Assembly: GCF_004126535.1 (NCBI RefSeq)
Contig: NZ_PPCV01000006.1
Location: forward strand, 165,948-229,947
Length of the DNA stretch: 64,000 nucleotides
Source: Propioniciclava flava
GTDB lineage: Bacteria; Actinomycetota; Actinomycetes; Propionibacteriales; Propionibacteriaceae
Reading direction: 5' to 3'
Below, in pieces: positions 50,326 through 61,953 of this stretch; within the stretch, counting starts at the first letter, position 1; every line of letters begins with the position of its first letter. A program made the translations under genes and the position numbers. Below the pieces are notes generated by a model. The model was not told the origin of the DNA. It ran no database searches and saw nothing but the letters and a program-made list of their open reading frames with translations.

Positions 50326-50696
50326 TACTTCTCCTTCTTCGCGCCGTAGCGGCTGCGGGCCTGCTTACGGTTCTTCACGCCCTGGGTGTCCAGCGCGCCG
50401 CGGATGATCTTGTAGCGCACACCCGGAAGGTCCTTCACACGACCGCCGCGCACGAGCACCATCGAGTGCTCCTGCAGGTTGTGCCCCACACCGGGGATGT
50501 ACGCGGTGACCTCGATACCCGAGGACAGCCGAACACGCGCGACCTTACGGAGGGCGGAGTTCGGCTTCTTGGGCGTCGTGGTGTACACGCGCGTGCACAC
50601 GCCGCGGCGCTGCGGGGAGCCCTTGAGGGCTGGCGTCTTGCTCTTGCTGACCTTGTCAGTGCGGCCCTTACGGACCAACTGCTGGATGGTGGGCAC
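50325..50696 (-). CDS. rpsL: 30S ribosomal protein S12
   Basis: Decoding-centre protein. From the GTG at 50694-50696 it has the standard 123 residues and begins [21 protein letters not shown] lies about 10 nt upstream. The longer open frame to 50762 is not typical. The lysine positions that mutate to streptomycin resistance (in TTTPKKPNS and GRVKDLPG) are wild type. It heads the rpsL-rpsG-fusA-tuf unit. Confidence 0.97.
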   Translation of the reverse strand: MPTIQQLVRKGRTDKVSKSKTPALKGSPQRRGVCTRVYTTTPKKPNSALRKVARVRLSSGIEVTAYIPGVGHNLQEHSMVLVRGGRVKDLPGVRYKIIRGALDTQGVKNRKQARSRYGAKKEK

Positions 50697-50883
50697 CGGC
50701 TGGTATTCCTTCGTTTCGTTGTTGACCCCATACAGGGCCACGCGGGAGGCACGAGGAGCCATCGCGCCGAGCGCACGAGCACTCGTTGCAACCGATCCTC
50801 ATGGGATTGCGAGCCCGCCAGGCGCTCCTTGATGGGCGCTCCAGTGGGCGGTAGTTCGTTCGGTCGCCCGAACACAACGACAA

Positions 50884-50913
50884 AGACTAGTGGTTAGGCC
50901 CAAGCGAGGTCAA
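50884..50913 (-). promoter_or_regulatory. Promoter for the rpsL operon
   Basis: Minus strand: TTGACC (50908-50913), 18 nt, TAGTCT (50884-50889). Start near 50877. Confidence 0.7.
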
Positions 50914-50986
50914 AGAACAGACCTGCAGGCCATGACTAGCCGACGAACGTTACTTCCCTAGTGTACCCGCGCGGCGCCCTGCACCC

Positions 50987-51031
50987 AAAAGGCGAGTGCC
51001 CCCGGGACCATCAGTCCCGGGGGCACTCGCC
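50987..51031 (-). terminator. Rho-independent terminator of rpoC
   Basis: 17-bp perfect stem (50991-51007 with 51015-51031), 7-nt loop; on the minus strand TTTT follows (50987-50990). Confidence 0.9.
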
Positions 51032-51041
51032 TCAACGTCAC

Positions 51042-54000
51042 TCAGCTGAAGTCGCCAAGATCGAACTCATCATGCGCCAGAGCGGGTGTCGCACCGGCGA
51101 TGTCGTAGTCGTAGGCGTCATAGCTGAGGTCGTAGGCCGCAGCCCGCGCCTCCGCCGTCGGCTCCACCCGGATGTTGCGGTAACGGCCCAGACCGGTACC
51201 TGCCGGGATCAGCTTGCCCAAGATCACGTTCTCCTTCAGGCCGACCAGGGAGTCGGACTTGGCCTGGATGGCCGCGTCCGTCAAGACCTTGGTGGTCTCC
51301 TGGAAGGAGGCCGCCGACAGCCAGGACTCCGTGGCCAAGGAGGCCTTGGTGATGCCCATCAGCACGGGGCGACCCTGAGCCGGCGTACGACCCTCGGTGA
51401 TCGCCTTACGGTTCTCCGCCTCGAACAGGCTTCGGTCGACCAGGTCTCCCGGGAGGATGTTCGTGTCGCCCGACTCGATGACCGTGACGCGGCGCAGCAT
51501 CTGCCGAATGATGATCTCGATGTGCTTGTCGTGGATCGGAGCGCCCTGCGTCCGGTACACGGCCTGCACCTCGTCGACCAGGTGCTCTTGCACACGACGC
51601 AGACCGTTGACACGCAGGATGTCCTGCGGGTCAAGGGTGCCGGCGTAAAGCTGCTCGCCCGCCTCGACGTGCACGCCGTCGGCGATCGAGTGGCGGACCA
51701 TCTGCTGGTCTTCCCACTCCAGGCGGACCCGGCGCGGCAACGCGTACTCCAGGTCTTCCTCGCCGTCATCGCGCACGATGATGAGCTTGCGATTGCGGTC
51801 GCCGTCTTCGATCCGGACGCGACCGGCAGCCTCAGCCAGCGGCGCCTTGCCCTTGGGGGTACGAGCTTCGAACAACTCGCCCACACGAGGCAGACCCTGG
51901 GTGATGTCGTCACCAGCCACACCACCGGTGTGGAAGGTACGCATCGTCAGCTGAGTACCGGGCTCGCCGATGGACTGAGCGGCGACGATACCGACGGCCT
52001 CCCCCACATCGACCAGCTTGCCGGAGGCCAACGAACGCCCGTAGCACATGGCACAGGTACCCAAGGCCGACTCGCAGGTCAGCACCGAACGGACCTTGAC
52101 CTCGGTCACACCAGCATCGATCAGTGCCTGGATGTTGTCGTCGCCGACATCGCTACCGGCAGCGGCGAGCACCGTGCCCTTGGCGTCCACAACATCGGCA
52201 GCCAGTGTCCGCGCGTAGACAGAGGTCTCGACGCTCGGGGAGACCACCACGTTGCCGTTGCGGTCGTGCGCGACGATCGACTTCGTCAAGCCGCGCTCGG
52301 TGCCGCAGTCCTCTTCGCGGATGATGACGTCTTGGGAGACGTCCACCAGACGACGCGTCAGGTAACCGGAGTCAGCCGTCCGCAACGCGGTGTCGGCCTG
52401 CCCCTTACGGCCACCGTGGGTGGAGATGAAGTACTCCAGAACCGACAGGCCCTCGCGGAAGTTCGACTTGATGGGCCGGGCGATGATCTCGCCCTTCGGG
52501 TTGGCCACGAGGCCACGCATAGCGGCGATCTGACGCATCTGCGTCATGTTTCCTCGTGCGCCCGAGTCGACCATCATGAAGATGGGGTTGTCGGTGGTGA
52601 AGTTAGCCTCCATCGCCGCGGTGAGTTCGGCAGTCGCGTCGGTCCACAACTGGACCAGCTCCTGCTGACGCTCTTCCTCGGTCACCTTGCCACGCTCGAA
52701 CTGACGCGTGATCTTGTTGGCCTTCGCGTCGTAGCTCGCCAGGATCTCCGGCTTGCTCGGCGGGGTCTGGATGTCGGCGATCGACACGGTCACACCCGAA
52801 CGGGTGGCCCACTTGAAGCCGATGTCCTTGAGGCGATCCAGGGTACGAGCGACGTCGACCTTGGGGTAGCGCTCAGCCAACTCGTTGACGATGGCGCCCA
52901 ACTGCTTCTTCCCCACCGAGTTGTTCACGTAGGGGTAGTCGGCCGGGAGAGCCTCGTTGAACAGCGCACGACCCAGCGTTGTCTCCAGCAGGATCGAACC
53001 ATCCTCGCGCGCTTCGACGCCGACGGGCGGCACGATGTCACGCAGGATGATCGAGACCTTGGAGTTGATCAGGATCTCGCCGTTGTCGAACGCCATGTAC
53101 GCCTCGTCCTTGCTGGAGAAGGCGCGGCCCTCCCCCGGCTGCCCGGCACGGGCGGTCGTGAGGAAGTAGTGGCCGATGATCATGTCCTGCGTCGGCAGGG
53201 TGACCGGACGTCCGTCAGCGGGCTTGAGGATGTTGTTCGTCGAGAGCATCAGCACGCGGGCCTCAGCCTGCGCCTCCGCCGACAAAGGCAGGTGCACAGC
53301 CATCTGGTCGCCGTCGAAGTCAGCGTTGAAGGCGGTGCAGACCAGCGGGTGAAGCTGGATGGCCTTACCCTCGATCAGCTGCGGCTCGAACGCCTGGATG
53401 CCCAGACGGTGCAGTGTGGGCGCACGGTTCAGCAGCACCGGGTGCTCCTGAATCACCTCTTCGAGGACGTCCCACACGACGGAACGCTGACGCTCCACCA
53501 TGCGCTTGGCCGACTTGATGTTCTGGGCGAGGTTGAGGTCGTCCAGACGCTTCATGACGAACGGCTTGAACAGTTCCAACGCCATCGTCTTGGGCAGGCC
53601 ACACTGGTGCAGCTTGAGCTGCGGACCCACCACGATGACCGAACGGCCCGAGTAGTCGACGCGCTTGCCGAGCAGGTTCTGACGGAACCGGCCCTGCTTG
53701 CCCTTGAGCATGTCGGAGATCGACTTCAGCGGTCGGTTACCTGGCCCCGTCACCGGACGCCCACGGCGACCGTTGTCGAACAGCGAGTCGACGGCCTCTT
53801 GGAGCATCCGCTTCTCGTTGTTGACGATGATCTCGGGCGCGCCCAGATCCAGCAGCCGCTTGAGGCGGTTGTTGCGGTTGATCACGCGGCGGTACAAGTC
53901 GTTCAGGTCGGAGGTCGCGAAGCGGCCACCGTCGAGCTGCACCATCGGGCGCAGATCCGGGGGGATGACCGGGACGGCGTCCAGGACCATGCCCACGGGG

Positions 54001-54923
54001 TTGTTGCCCGTCGTCAAGAAGGCGGAGACGACCTTGAGGCGCTTGAGCGCCCGGGTCTTCCGCTGTCCCTTGCCCGTCTGGATGATGGTGCGCAGGTTCT
54101 CCGCCTCGGCCTCCAGGTCGAAGTCGGTGAGGCGCCGCTTGATCGCCTCGGCACCCATGAACCCTGCGAAGTACTTGCCGAAACGGCTCTTCATCTCGCG
54201 GTAGAGGATCTCGTCGCCTTCGAGGTCTTGGACCTTCAGGCTCTTGAACCGCTGCCACACCGCATCGAGGCGATCCAGCTCGCGCTGAGAGCGGTCACGC
54301 AGCTGCTTGACTTCGCGCTCCCCCAGGTCACGGACACGCTTGCGCACGTCCGCCTTGGCGCCTTCGGCCTCCAGCGCAGCGAGGTCTTCCTCGATCTTGC
54401 GCATGCGGGTCTCGATGTCGGCGTCTCGGCGGGATGCGATCTGCTTGCGCTCGACCTCAACCTTGGCCTCCAGGGAGGGCAGGTCGCGGTGGCGTGCGTC
54501 CTCGTCGACGGAGGTGATCATGTACGCGGCGAAGTAGATGACCTTCTCCAGGTCCTTCGGCGCGATATCCAGCAGGTAGCCCAGCCGGCTCGGAACACCC
54601 TTGAAGTACCAGATGTGTGTGACGGGCGCGGCCAACTCAATGTGGCCCATGCGCTCCCGACGCACGTTGGAGCGCGTCACCTCCACGCCACAGCGTTCAC
54701 AGATGATGCCCTTGAAGCGCACCCGCTTGTACTTACCGCAGTAGCACTCCCAGTCCCGGGTGGGACCAAAGATCTTCTCGCAGAACAGCCCGTCACGCTC
54801 CGGCTTGAGCGTGCGGTAGTTGATCGTCTCAGGCTTCTTGACTTCGCCGTGGCTCCACTCGCGGATCTGATCCGCGGTGGCCAGGCCGATGCGCAACTCG
54901 TCGTAAGCGTTGACGTCCAGCAC
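51042..54923 (-). CDS. rpoC: DNA-directed RNA polymerase subunit beta'
   Basis: Carries the catalytic Mg site. [16 protein letters not shown] is near residue 530, the N-terminal zinc ribbon has [13 protein letters not shown] and CERCGVEV near residues 60-80, and the second zinc site has the [11 protein letters not shown] region. 1,293 residues, standard for actinobacteria. 155 nt separate it from rpoB. Confidence 0.98.
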   Translation of the reverse strand: MLDVNAYDELRIGLATADQIREWSHGEVKKPETINYRTLKPERDGLFCEKIFGPTRDWECYCGKYKRVRFKGIICERCGVEVTRSNVRRERMGHIELAAPVTHIWYFKGVPSRLGYLLDIAPKDLEKVIYFAAYMITSVDEDARHRDLPSLEAKVEVERKQIASRRDADIETRMRKIEEDLAALEAEGAKADVRKRVRDLGEREVKQLRDRSQRELDRLDAVWQRFKSLKVQDLEGDEILYREMKSRFGKYFAGFMGAEAIKRRLTDFDLEAEAENLRTIIQTGKGQRKTRALKRLKVVSAFLTTGNNPVGMVLDAVPVIPPDLRPMVQLDGGRFATSDLNDLYRRVINRNNRLKRLLDLGAPEIIVNNEKRMLQEAVDSLFDNGRRGRPVTGPGNRPLKSISDMLKGKQGRFRQNLLGKRVDYSGRSVIVVGPQLKLHQCGLPKTMALELFKPFVMKRLDDLNLAQNIKSAKRMVERQRSVVWDVLEEVIQEHPVLLNRAPTLHRLGIQAFEPQLIEGKAIQLHPLVCTAFNADFDGDQMAVHLPLSAEAQAEARVLMLSTNNILKPADGRPVTLPTQDMIIGHYFLTTARAGQPGEGRAFSSKDEAYMAFDNGEILINSKVSIILRDIVPPVGVEAREDGSILLETTLGRALFNEALPADYPYVNNSVGKKQLGAIVNELAERYPKVDVARTLDRLKDIGFKWATRSGVTVSIADIQTPPSKPEILASYDAKANKITRQFERGKVTEEERQQELVQLWTDATAELTAAMEANFTTDNPIFMMVDSGARGNMTQMRQIAAMRGLVANPKGEIIARPIKSNFREGLSVLEYFISTHGGRKGQADTALRTADSGYLTRRLVDVSQDVIIREEDCGTERGLTKSIVAHDRNGNVVVSPSVETSVYARTLAADVVDAKGTVLAAAGSDVGDDNIQALIDAGVTEVKVRSVLTCESALGTCAMCYGRSLASGKLVDVGEAVGIVAAQSIGEPGTQLTMRTFHTGGVAGDDITQGLPRVGELFEARTPKGKAPLAEAAGRVRIEDGDRNRKLIIVRDDGEEDLEYALPRRVRLEWEDQQMVRHSIADGVHVEAGEQLYAGTLDPQDILRVNGLRRVQEHLVDEVQAVYRTQGAPIHDKHIEIIIRQMLRRVTVIESGDTNILPGDLVDRSLFEAENRKAITEGRTPAQGRPVLMGITKASLATESWLSAASFQETTKVLTDAAIQAKSDSLVGLKENVILGKLIPAGTGLGRYRNIRVEPTAEARAAAYDLSYDAYDYDIAGATPALAHDEFDLGDFS

Positions 54924-55078
54924 GTTACTTCCTTCTCTCCCCTACACCTGGGGATTGCTGTTCGGATCGGTGGCCGCCGACCCGGACGACAGGACCGACC
55001 GGGGCCCCGGTCGGCTGGGAGTGAACTCCCGGAGGGTGGTCGCGCCGAGTAGGTAACTCGGCGCGACCGTCAAAAGAA

Positions 55079-58000
55079 TCAGACCTCTTCGATGTCGGCG
55101 AACGAGTCCGCACCCGGGCGTCGGGACAGATCGATCCCGAACTCCTCGGCACGGTGGTAGTCGTCCTCGGAATCGCGGAGTTCGACGACGGTGCCGTCAG
55201 AGCTCAGCACCTCGACATTCAGGCACAGCGACTTCATCTCTTTGACGAGCACCTTGAAGGACTCGGGGATGCCCGGCTCAGGGATGTTCTCGCCCTTGAC
55301 GATGGCCTCGTAGACCTTCACGCGACCCGGCACGTCGTCGGACTTGATGGTGAGGAGTTCCTGCAGCGCCCAGGCGGCGCCGTAGGCCTCCATCGCCCAC
55401 ACCTCCATCTCACCGAACCGCTGGCCACCGAACTGCGCCTTACCACCCAGCGGCTGCTGCGTGATCATCGAGTACGGGCCCGTGGAGCGAGCGTGGATCT
55501 TGTCGTCGACGAGGTGGTGCAGCTTCAGCATGTAGATGTAGCCGACACCGACCTTCTCGGGGTACGGCTCGCCGGAGCGACCGTCGAAGAGCTGCGCCTT
55601 TCCACCGGCGTCCACCAGACGCAGGCCGTCGCGCTGCGGCAACCCGTTCTCCAGCAGACCGGCGATCTCGGCCTCGGTCGCACCGTCGAACACCGGCGTT
55701 GCCAGGTTCGAGTCGACACCGACGTGCGTCAGGCCGACCTCCTTGAGGCGGTTGGCCCACGGCTCGTCGACGTCGGTGACGTCCCAGCCGCTGTGAGCGA
55801 TCCAGCCCAGGTGGGTTTCCAGCACCTGACCGACGTTCATCCGCGAGGGGACGCCCAGCGGGTTCAAGACGATGTCGACTGGCGTGCCGTCCTCGAGGAA
55901 CGGCATGTCCTCCACCGGCAGAATCTTGCTGATGACACCCTTGTTGCCGTGGCGTCCGGCCAGCTTGTCGCCGACGGAGATCTTGCGCTTCTGCGCAACG
56001 TACACGCGCACCAACTGGTTGACCCCCGGCGGGAGCTCATCGCCCTCGTCGCGGTCGAAGACGCGGACGCCGATGACCGTGCCGGTCTCGCCGTGCGGCA
56101 CCTTCATGGAGGTATCGCGCACTTCGCGCGCCTTCTCCCCGAAGATGGCGCGCAGCAGGCGCTCTTCCGGCGTCAGCTCGGTTTCACCCTTGGGCGTGAC
56201 CTTGCCGACGAGGATGTCGCCGGTGCCGACCTCGGCGCCGATACGCACGATGCCGCGCTCGTCCAAGTCGGCGAGCATGTCGTCGCCAACGTTGGGGATG
56301 TCGCGCGTGATCTCCTCGGCACCCAGCTTGGTGTCACGGGCGTCGATTTCGTGCTCTTCGATGTGGATCGAGGTGAGCACGTCATCTTGCACGAGACGCT
56401 GGCTGAGGATGATCGCGTCCTCGTAGTTGAGGCCCTCCCAGGGCATGAAGGCGACCAGGAGGTTGCGCCCCAGCGCCATCTCGGCGTTGTCAGTGCTCGC
56501 GCCGTCGGCCAGCGGGGTGCCGACCTCGACCCGATCCCCGTCATGAACCAGCGGGCGCTGGTTGATGCACGTGGTCTGGTTGGAGCGAACGAACTTGTCG
56601 AGACGGTAGCTGCTGGTCGTGCCGTCGTCGTTCATCACGTCGATGATGTCGCCCGACACACTCGTGACCACGCCCGCCTTGGCGGCAACCGTGACCTCGC
56701 CCGCATCGACGGCACCGCGGTACTCCATGCCGGTCCCGACGAACGGGGCTTCGTTACGGAGCAGGGGGACGGCCTGACGCTGCATGTTGGCACCCATCAG
56801 GGCCCGCGACGCATCGTCGTGCTCGAGGAACGGGATCAACGCGGTCGCGACCGACACCATCTGGCGCGGTGAAACGTCCATGTAGTCGACCTCACCGGCC
56901 GGAACTTCGTCGGCGTCGCCGTGCTTGAGTCGGACCAGGACGCGGTCTTCGGCGAAGCGCGCCTCGTCGTCCAGCTTGGCGTTGGCCTGCGCGACGATGT
57001 AGCGGTCTTCTTCGTCGGCCGTCAGGTAGTCGATCTGGTCGGTGACGACCCCGTCGACAACCTTGCGGTACGGCGTCTCGATGAAGCCGAACGCGTTGAC
57101 GCGGGCGAAGGACGCCAGCGACCCGATCAGACCGATGTTCGGACCTTCAGGGGTTTCGATGGGGCACATACGGCCGTAGTGGGACGGGTGGACGTCGCGG
57201 ACCTCCATACCGGCGCGGTCACGGGACAGACCGCCCGGGCCCAGCGCGGACAGACGCCGCTTATGCGTCAGCCCGGCCAGCGGGTTGTTCTGGTCCATGA
57301 ACTGCGACAGCTGCGAGGTTCCGAAGAACTCCTTCAGCGCCGCCACAACGGGACGGATGTTGATCAGGGTCTGCGGCGTGATCGCCTCGATGTCCTGGGT
57401 GGTCATCCGGTCGCGGACGGTGCGCTCGAGGCGGCCCAGGCCGATGCGGAGCTGGTTTTGGATCAGCTCACCCACGGTACGCAGACGCCGGTTACCGAAG
57501 TGATCGATGTCGTCGGTCTCCACGGGCAGTTCGCCCAAGGCTTCCTTGCCTTCGTGCAGCGCAACCACGTAGCGGATGGTCGAGACGATGTCCTCCATCG
57601 TCAGCACCTGCTGGTCGAAAGGCTGCTCGAGGCCGAGCTTCTTGTTGATCTTGTACCGACCGACCTTCGCCAGGTCGTAGCGCTTGGGGTTGAAGTAGTA
57701 GTTCTCCAACATCGCCTGCGCAGCTTCACGCGTCGGCGGCTCGCCCGGACGCAGCTTGCGGTACAGGTCGAGCAGCGCCTCGTCCGTGTTGGCCGTGCTG
57801 TCCTTCTCCAGCGTCAGCCGGATGGACTCGTACTCGCCGAACTCCTCGAGGATCTGTTCGTTCGTCCAACCGAGCGCCTTGAGCAAGACGGTGACGTTCT
57901 GCTTGCGCTTACGGTCGACGCGGACGCCCACCATGTCGCGCTTGTCGACCTCGAACTCCAGCCAAGCACCGCGGCTCGGGATCATCTTCGCCGTGTAGAT

Positions 58001-58552
58001 GTCCTTGTCGGACGTCTTGTCCGGGGTCTCTTCGAAGTAGACGCCGGGGCTGCGGACCAACTGGGAAACGACAACACGCTCCGTGCCGTTGATCACGAAG
58101 GTGCCCTGGGGCGTCATGAGCGGGAAATCACCCATGAACACCGTCTGGCTCTTGATCTCGCCGGTCTCGTTGTTCACGAACTCGGCCGTGACGAACAGCG
58201 GAGCAGAGTAGGTGACGTCGCGGTCCTTGCACTCCTCGACCGTGTACTTAGGCTCTTCGAAGCGATGGTCGCGGAAACTCAGCGACATCGTCTCGGAGAG
58301 GTCCTCGATCGGGGAGATCTCTTCGAAGATCTCCTCGAGTCCGGACTTGGTGTTGACGTCGGTCCGGCCTTGCTCGAGAGCCGCGGCAACCTTCTGGCGC
58401 CAGACGTCGTTGCCGACGAGCCAGTCGAAGGAGTTGACCTGCAGGTCAAGAAGGTTCGGAACCTCCAAGGGCTCATGGATCTTCGCGAACGAGATCCGGC
58501 CACTGGGGGAAATGACGTTGGTGTTCTTCGACGCAGCGCGCGAGACGGCCAA
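55079..58552 (-). CDS. rpoB: DNA-directed RNA polymerase subunit beta
   Basis: Core polymerase subunit and rifampicin target. I place the start at the TTG at 58550-58552, giving 1,157 residues beginning [19 protein letters not shown] lies 8 nt upstream. A TTG start is also used by M. tuberculosis rpoB. An ATG further upstream would add about 30 atypical residues. The rifampicin region [20 protein letters not shown] is wild type. Its promoter is at 58649-58677. Confidence 0.96.
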   Translation of the reverse strand: MAVSRAASKNTNVISPSGRISFAKIHEPLEVPNLLDLQVNSFDWLVGNDVWRQKVAAALEQGRTDVNTKSGLEEIFEEISPIEDLSETMSLSFRDHRFEEPKYTVEECKDRDVTYSAPLFVTAEFVNNETGEIKSQTVFMGDFPLMTPQGTFVINGTERVVVSQLVRSPGVYFEETPDKTSDKDIYTAKMIPSRGAWLEFEVDKRDMVGVRVDRKRKQNVTVLLKALGWTNEQILEEFGEYESIRLTLEKDSTANTDEALLDLYRKLRPGEPPTREAAQAMLENYYFNPKRYDLAKVGRYKINKKLGLEQPFDQQVLTMEDIVSTIRYVVALHEGKEALGELPVETDDIDHFGNRRLRTVGELIQNQLRIGLGRLERTVRDRMTTQDIEAITPQTLINIRPVVAALKEFFGTSQLSQFMDQNNPLAGLTHKRRLSALGPGGLSRDRAGMEVRDVHPSHYGRMCPIETPEGPNIGLIGSLASFARVNAFGFIETPYRKVVDGVVTDQIDYLTADEEDRYIVAQANAKLDDEARFAEDRVLVRLKHGDADEVPAGEVDYMDVSPRQMVSVATALIPFLEHDDASRALMGANMQRQAVPLLRNEAPFVGTGMEYRGAVDAGEVTVAAKAGVVTSVSGDIIDVMNDDGTTSSYRLDKFVRSNQTTCINQRPLVHDGDRVEVGTPLADGASTDNAEMALGRNLLVAFMPWEGLNYEDAIILSQRLVQDDVLTSIHIEEHEIDARDTKLGAEEITRDIPNVGDDMLADLDERGIVRIGAEVGTGDILVGKVTPKGETELTPEERLLRAIFGEKAREVRDTSMKVPHGETGTVIGVRVFDRDEGDELPPGVNQLVRVYVAQKRKISVGDKLAGRHGNKGVISKILPVEDMPFLEDGTPVDIVLNPLGVPSRMNVGQVLETHLGWIAHSGWDVTDVDEPWANRLKEVGLTHVGVDSNLATPVFDGATEAEIAGLLENGLPQRDGLRLVDAGGKAQLFDGRSGEPYPEKVGVGYIYMLKLHHLVDDKIHARSTGPYSMITQQPLGGKAQFGGQRFGEMEVWAMEAYGAAWALQELLTIKSDDVPGRVKVYEAIVKGENIPEPGIPESFKVLVKEMKSLCLNVEVLSSDGTVVELRDSEDDYHRAEEFGIDLSRRPGADSFADIEEV

Positions 58553-58648
58553 GACTATGGTCCTTCCAAGAAACCCGTGTGGGAGGTTCTTTGCATGCAA
58601 AACGCCCCGCGTCAAGTCGCCACGGGTCGTCAAATGAGGCAAAGCCTA

Positions 58649-58677
58649 ACTATAGCTGCCAAGAGCGCACGACGCAA
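58649..58677 (-). promoter_or_regulatory. Promoter for rpoBC
   Basis: Minus strand: TTGCGT (58672-58677), 17 nt, TATAGT (58649-58654). Start near 58642. The rplJ promoter also uses TTGCGT. Confidence 0.65.
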
Positions 58678-58870
58678 GCCCCGCCTTGGCACGGACTCGC
58701 GAGTCGCGGGCGACGTTGCCCGAACGAGAGCAGCATAACCCTCCATGGAGGCCGATGCACGTACCCGAGGGTGGCGCGGCGTTCTCGCCTTGGAGCACGC
58801 GGGATCGACCGAGCAGGCGCTAGGCACCGCGGGCTGGCCGCCCGAGCCGCGTCCGGCGCCACGATGCGGA

Positions 58871-58903
58871 AAGGCCCGCGGAGAGCGTGTCTCCGCGGGC
58901 CTT
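58871..58903 (-). terminator. Terminator of rplJL
   Basis: 14-bp perfect stem (58871-58884 with 58890-58903), 5-nt loop; TTTCC follows on the minus strand. It leaves rpoBC to its own promoter. Confidence 0.8.
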
Positions 58904-58931
58904 CACAGATGCCGGATGAATCCGGTGAGGG

Positions 58932-59321
58932 TCACTTGACCGAAACGGTGGCGCCGGCGGCCTCGAGGGCCTCCTTGGCCTTCTCCGCAGCGTCGCGCGC
59001 GACCTTCTCCAGGACGGGCTTCGGGGCGGCCTCGACCAGATCCTTGGCCTCCTTCAGGCCGAGGGAGGTGAGGGCGCGCACCTCCTTGATGACCTGGATC
59101 TTCTTGTCGCCGGCGGACTCGAGGATCACGTCGACCTCCGAGGACACCTCCTCTTCGGCAGCGTCGCCACCGGCAGCCGGGGCGGCAGCAGCCGCGACAG
59201 CAACCGGAGCGGCAGCGGTGACGCCGAAGGCGTCCTCGAACTGCTTCACGAACTCGGAGAGCTCGATCAGGGTCATTTCCTTGAAAGCGTCAAGGAGCTC
59301 TTCGTTGGTGAGCTTCGCCAT
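58932..59321 (-). CDS. rplL: 50S ribosomal protein L7/L12
   Basis: Stalk protein that recruits translational GTPases. N-terminal dimer domain [21 protein letters not shown], an Ala/Pro/Val hinge (residues 34-52) and the C-terminal domain with [21 protein letters not shown]. 129 residues. It lies 42 nt after rplJ. Confidence 0.97.
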   Translation of the reverse strand: MAKLTNEELLDAFKEMTLIELSEFVKQFEDAFGVTAAAPVAVAAAAAPAAGGDAAEEEVSSEVDVILESAGDKKIQVIKEVRALTSLGLKEAKDLVEAAPKPVLEKVARDAAEKAKEALEAAGATVSVK

Positions 59322-59363
59322 GGTGGGCGTTCCTTTCCTTAGACCGCAGCCGGGGCCGCGTGG

Positions 59364-59990
59364 TCAGTTGGCCTCGGCAGCGGGCGCTGCGTCGGTTGCC
59401 GAGGCGTCCTCGGCGGTGTCGGGCTTCTGGTCGGCCTCGGGGGCGGCCGGTGCGGCGCCTCCGAGCAGGGCCGGGTTCTCCGCAGCTGCACGCTCCAGGG
59501 CACCCAGGGCGCGAGCGGCCTGGTTGAGGGGAGCGGCAATGAGGTAGACGGCCTTGCTGAGGTTCGCCTGCATGGCGCCGGCCAGCTTGGCCAGCAGAAC
59601 CTCGCGCGACTCCAGGTCGGCGAGCTTCTTCACCTCTTCGGCATCGAGGACGCGACCGTCCATGACGCCGGCCTTGATAACCAGAAGCGGGTTGTCCTTC
59701 GCGAAGTCGCGCAGACCCTTCGCCACGGTGGCAACGTCACCGCGGATGAAAGCGATCGCCGTCGGGCCGGTGAGCTTGTCCTCGAGTCCTTCGAGGCCAG
59801 CCTCACGGGCGGCGATCAGGGTCAGAGTGTTCTTCGCGACGGCGTACGAGGCATCCTCGCCCAGGGCACGGCGCAGATCCTGCAGGCCCTTGACGGTGAT
59901 CCCACGGTACTCGGTCAAAACAGCGGCGCTAGAGGAGGTGAAGGCTTCCTTCAGCTCCTCGACAGCGGCTGCCTTATCCGGCCTCGCCAT
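59364..59990 (-). CDS. rplJ: 50S ribosomal protein L10
   Basis: Base of the stalk; binds L12 dimers through its C-terminal helix and can bind its own leader RNA. From the ATG at 59990 (GGAAGGAG 5 nt upstream) the product has 208 residues: [36 protein letters not shown] and [15 protein letters not shown] are conserved. An Ala/Pro/Asp-rich extension of about 35 residues ([14 protein letters not shown]) follows the core. Confidence 0.96.
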   Translation of the reverse strand: MARPDKAAAVEELKEAFTSSSAAVLTEYRGITVKGLQDLRRALGEDASYAVAKNTLTLIAAREAGLEGLEDKLTGPTAIAFIRGDVATVAKGLRDFAKDNPLLVIKAGVMDGRVLDAEEVKKLADLESREVLLAKLAGAMQANLSKAVYLIAAPLNQAARALGALERAAAENPALLGGAAPAAPEADQKPDTAEDASATDAAPAAEAN

Positions 59991-60029
59991 GAGTCTCCTT
60001 CCCACTTCTTCTCGTGAGCCCTCGACATG

Positions 60030-60058
60030 AAAAATCCCCGAGCGCGAGGCGCACGGGG
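60030..60058 (-). promoter_or_regulatory. rplJ leader attenuator-like hairpin (L10 leader)
   Basis: Minus strand: CCCCG (60054-60058) pairs with CGGGG (60036-60040), with a pairable loop, followed by ATTTTT (60030-60035). It lies about 40 nt before the rplJ start, the position of known L10-leader attenuators. Confidence 0.55.
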
Positions 60059-60153
60059 AAAGTCACCGAGTGGAGACTAGCTTGCGTGACGCCTGCGCGG
60101 GGTTTGTACGACCCGGGAGGGTCGACACCAGCGGTCTTGGGCTTCGGAGAGCA

Positions 60154-60183
60154 AGACTAGGCGGGATAGTCCCTCGAACGCAA
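60154..60183 (-). promoter_or_regulatory. Promoter for rplJL
   Basis: Minus strand: TTGCGT (60178-60183), 18 nt, TAGTCT (60154-60159). Confidence 0.5.
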
Positions 60184-60312
60184 ACCGACGCTGCCCCCGC
60201 GACCGGGTCCCCCGCGTGCCGCCCCACGCTCGTGGGGTGGCCAGCGCTGGCGAAGCCGAATCGATCGGCCGGTGCCCGTGAGCCACGATCTCGGGTCGCT
60301 GGCGCGCCTGAA

Positions 60313-61953
60313 CCTCGATCCGCCGAAGCGCATTCGTAGGTGACGGTTTCGGCATTCTTGGGAGGCTGCCGGACAGCGGTGTCGGGGGTGGGTGTGGGTT
60401 GTCCGCCGGTGTGCCCGGCCTTTCCACTGCAGGTTCCTGGTCGTGCCCGTAGGGGCGGTTGGTCAACTCGCGGTGAGGGCGGGTGGGCCGAGGGCGGCGG
60501 TGTAGAGGGTGTCGAGTTCGTCCTGCCAGGGCCAGTGGGCGGGGAGGTGGAGCCGCCACCGGCGGGCCTGGTTCGCGATCCTGCCAGCGACCTGGATGAG
60601 GGTGCGGCGCACGGTCGCGGTGCGGGCCCTGCCCAGGGTGGCCGACGCGAGGCGGGCAGCGGCCCGGGTCAGGTTGAACGCGATGGAGGCGAGGGCGAGC
60701 CAGGCGGCGTTCGCGGTGAACTTCCCTGATGGTGCGTGGGCAAGCGGCCCGTCCTTGAGGTCGGCGATGACGGCTTCGATGATGGCGTGGTCGCGGTGCG
60801 CCGCCTCGGCCTGGACCATCGCCAGGGTCGTGTTCGTGAAGATCGGGTGGTAGCGGTAGCCGGGCAGCAGTTCACCCTGGGTCTTCGCGGTGTGCGGGTT
60901 GAGGCGTTTCACGCGGCGGACGATCAGGCGGGCGGTGACGTGGTGAGCCTGACGGTGGGAGGTGAACGCGGTGAACGGCACCTCGGCCACCTCAGCCTCC
61001 GAGATCCACCGTTGCTCGACCCCGTCGTAGATCGCGTCGCGGTACCGGATCATCGTCCACGATGCCTCCTCGATGCCGGCGATCGCCCTGACCACGGCCT
61101 TGTTCATCCGGGCGGTGACCGAGAACCTGGCGCCACCCGTAGTCGCGGCGGCGATCATGTCGTGGCGGAAGTAGGCACTGTCAGCACGCACGATCACCAA
61201 GCCAGGAGTGGTCGGTACGGCCTTGCGGAGGGTGGCGAGGGTGTCACCGATCAGCCGGGCGGCGCCGTGCCCCGAATCGATGTTGCCCTTCCGCAGTCGG
61301 GTGGCGGCGATCACCGGCGCAGCCAGCGGGGTCGACACGATCGCCAACTGGGCGTTCAACCCCTTCACCCGGCTGTAGCCGTAGGCGGCGCCCTGTTTGC
61401 GGTACCCGTGGGTTTCCCGGATCGTGTCGTCGACATCGACGTAGACGACCTGTTCGGCGCCGGTCAGGATCGGTGACACTCGCGCCAACCTCACCAGCAG
61501 GCGGGCAGCGACCGCGTCCAACTGCCTGACGTGCCCAAACCGGTAGCCGCGCAGATGGGTGCCCAGCGTGGTTGCTGCCCGCTGACCGGTGAACACCCGA
61601 CCCATCCCGCCGTGGCGGAGCACATCCAGGTCGCTGATCGAGTCCGCGCCGGCAATCATGCCCGCGATGATCGCCGACACCTTGACCGACGCGTTCGCCC
61701 CAGCAGTGCCCGGCACCGTGACGCGGTCGTCGACCAGGTCGTGCAGGCCGGCATGTTCGGCCAGCGTCATCACCGCCGGCAGCCCACCGAAAGCGATCAG
61801 GTTCGGGTCGTCGAATACCGGTTCAAGGGTGTGGCAGACTCGCACTACGAGTGCTCCTGTCCAAGGCGGGAATGGCGTCTTCGCAAACACCATTCTTCCT
61901 TGTCACAGGAGCATTCGCCATCCAGGCACGCCTACCACCTCGGCGGATCGAGG
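60313..61953 (-). mobile_element. IS1380-family insertion sequence, 1,641 bp, intact
   Basis: The ends are inverted repeats: CCTCGATCCGCCGAAGCG from 60313, and CCTCGATCCGCCGAGGTG reading inward from 61953 on the minus strand (16 of 18 identical). A single full-length transposase gene lies inside, and CTGAA is duplicated on both sides. Both ends match, the coding frame is unbroken and the target duplication is perfect, so the insertion looks recent and the element may still be active. Confidence 0.88.
60463..61845 (-). CDS. IS1380-family transposase
   Basis: DDE recombinase of 460 residues from the GTG at 61843-61845, with AGGAG 8 nt upstream. Candidate catalytic residues: Asp in VVYVDVDDTIRE, Asp in LVIVRADSAYFR, Glu in HAIIEAVIADLKDG. 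The last block, with PSGKFTANAAW, is typical of the family's C-terminus. The longer in-frame start at 61893 lacks a ribosome-binding site. It occupies nearly the whole element. Confidence 0.92.
   Translation of the reverse strand: MRVCHTLEPVFDDPNLIAFGGLPAVMTLAEHAGLHDLVDDRVTVPGTAGANASVKVSAIIAGMIAGADSISDLDVLRHGGMGRVFTGQRAATTLGTHLRGYRFGHVRQLDAVAARLLVRLARVSPILTGAEQVVYVDVDDTIRETHGYRKQGAAYGYSRVKGLNAQLAIVSTPLAAPVIAATRLRKGNIDSGHGAARLIGDTLATLRKAVPTTPGLVIVRADSAYFRHDMIAAATTGGARFSVTARMNKAVVRAIAGIEEASWTMIRYRDAIYDGVEQRWISEAEVAEVPFTAFTSHRQAHHVTARLIVRRVKRLNPHTAKTQGELLPGYRYHPIFTNTTLAMVQAEAAHRDHAIIEAVIADLKDGPLAHAPSGKFTANAAWLALASIAFNLTRAAARLASATLGRARTATVRRTLIQVAGRIANQARRWRLHLPAHWPWQDELDTLYTAALGPPALTAS

Larger units (their letters stand above)
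50697..51041. other. Region between rpsL and rpoC: leader, promoter and terminator
   Basis: 345 nt that hold the rpsL leader (about 180 nt, GC-rich), its promoter (50884-50913) and the rpoC terminator (50987-51031). No coding frame is convincing. Confidence 0.6.
58553..58931. other. Intergenic region between rplL and rpoB
   Basis: 379 nt containing the rplJL terminator (58871-58903), an otherwise featureless middle, the rpoB promoter (58649-58677) and a roughly 90-nt rpoB leader. Confidence 0.7.
59991..60312. other. rplJ leader and upstream region to the IS
   Basis: 322 nt containing the leader attenuator (60030-60058), the rplJ promoter (60154-60183) and about 130 nt of unassigned DNA up to the IS boundary. 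Nothing else recognisable. Confidence 0.6.

Noticed and set aside
50961..55052. Plus-strand open frame of 1,363 codons
   Set aside because: It is the antisense shadow of rpoC; high-GC codon usage keeps the opposite strand open. No domain or ribosome-binding site.
60077..60559. Minus-strand frame crossing the left IS boundary
   Set aside because: It joins IS and host DNA at a fresh insertion and has no conserved residues.
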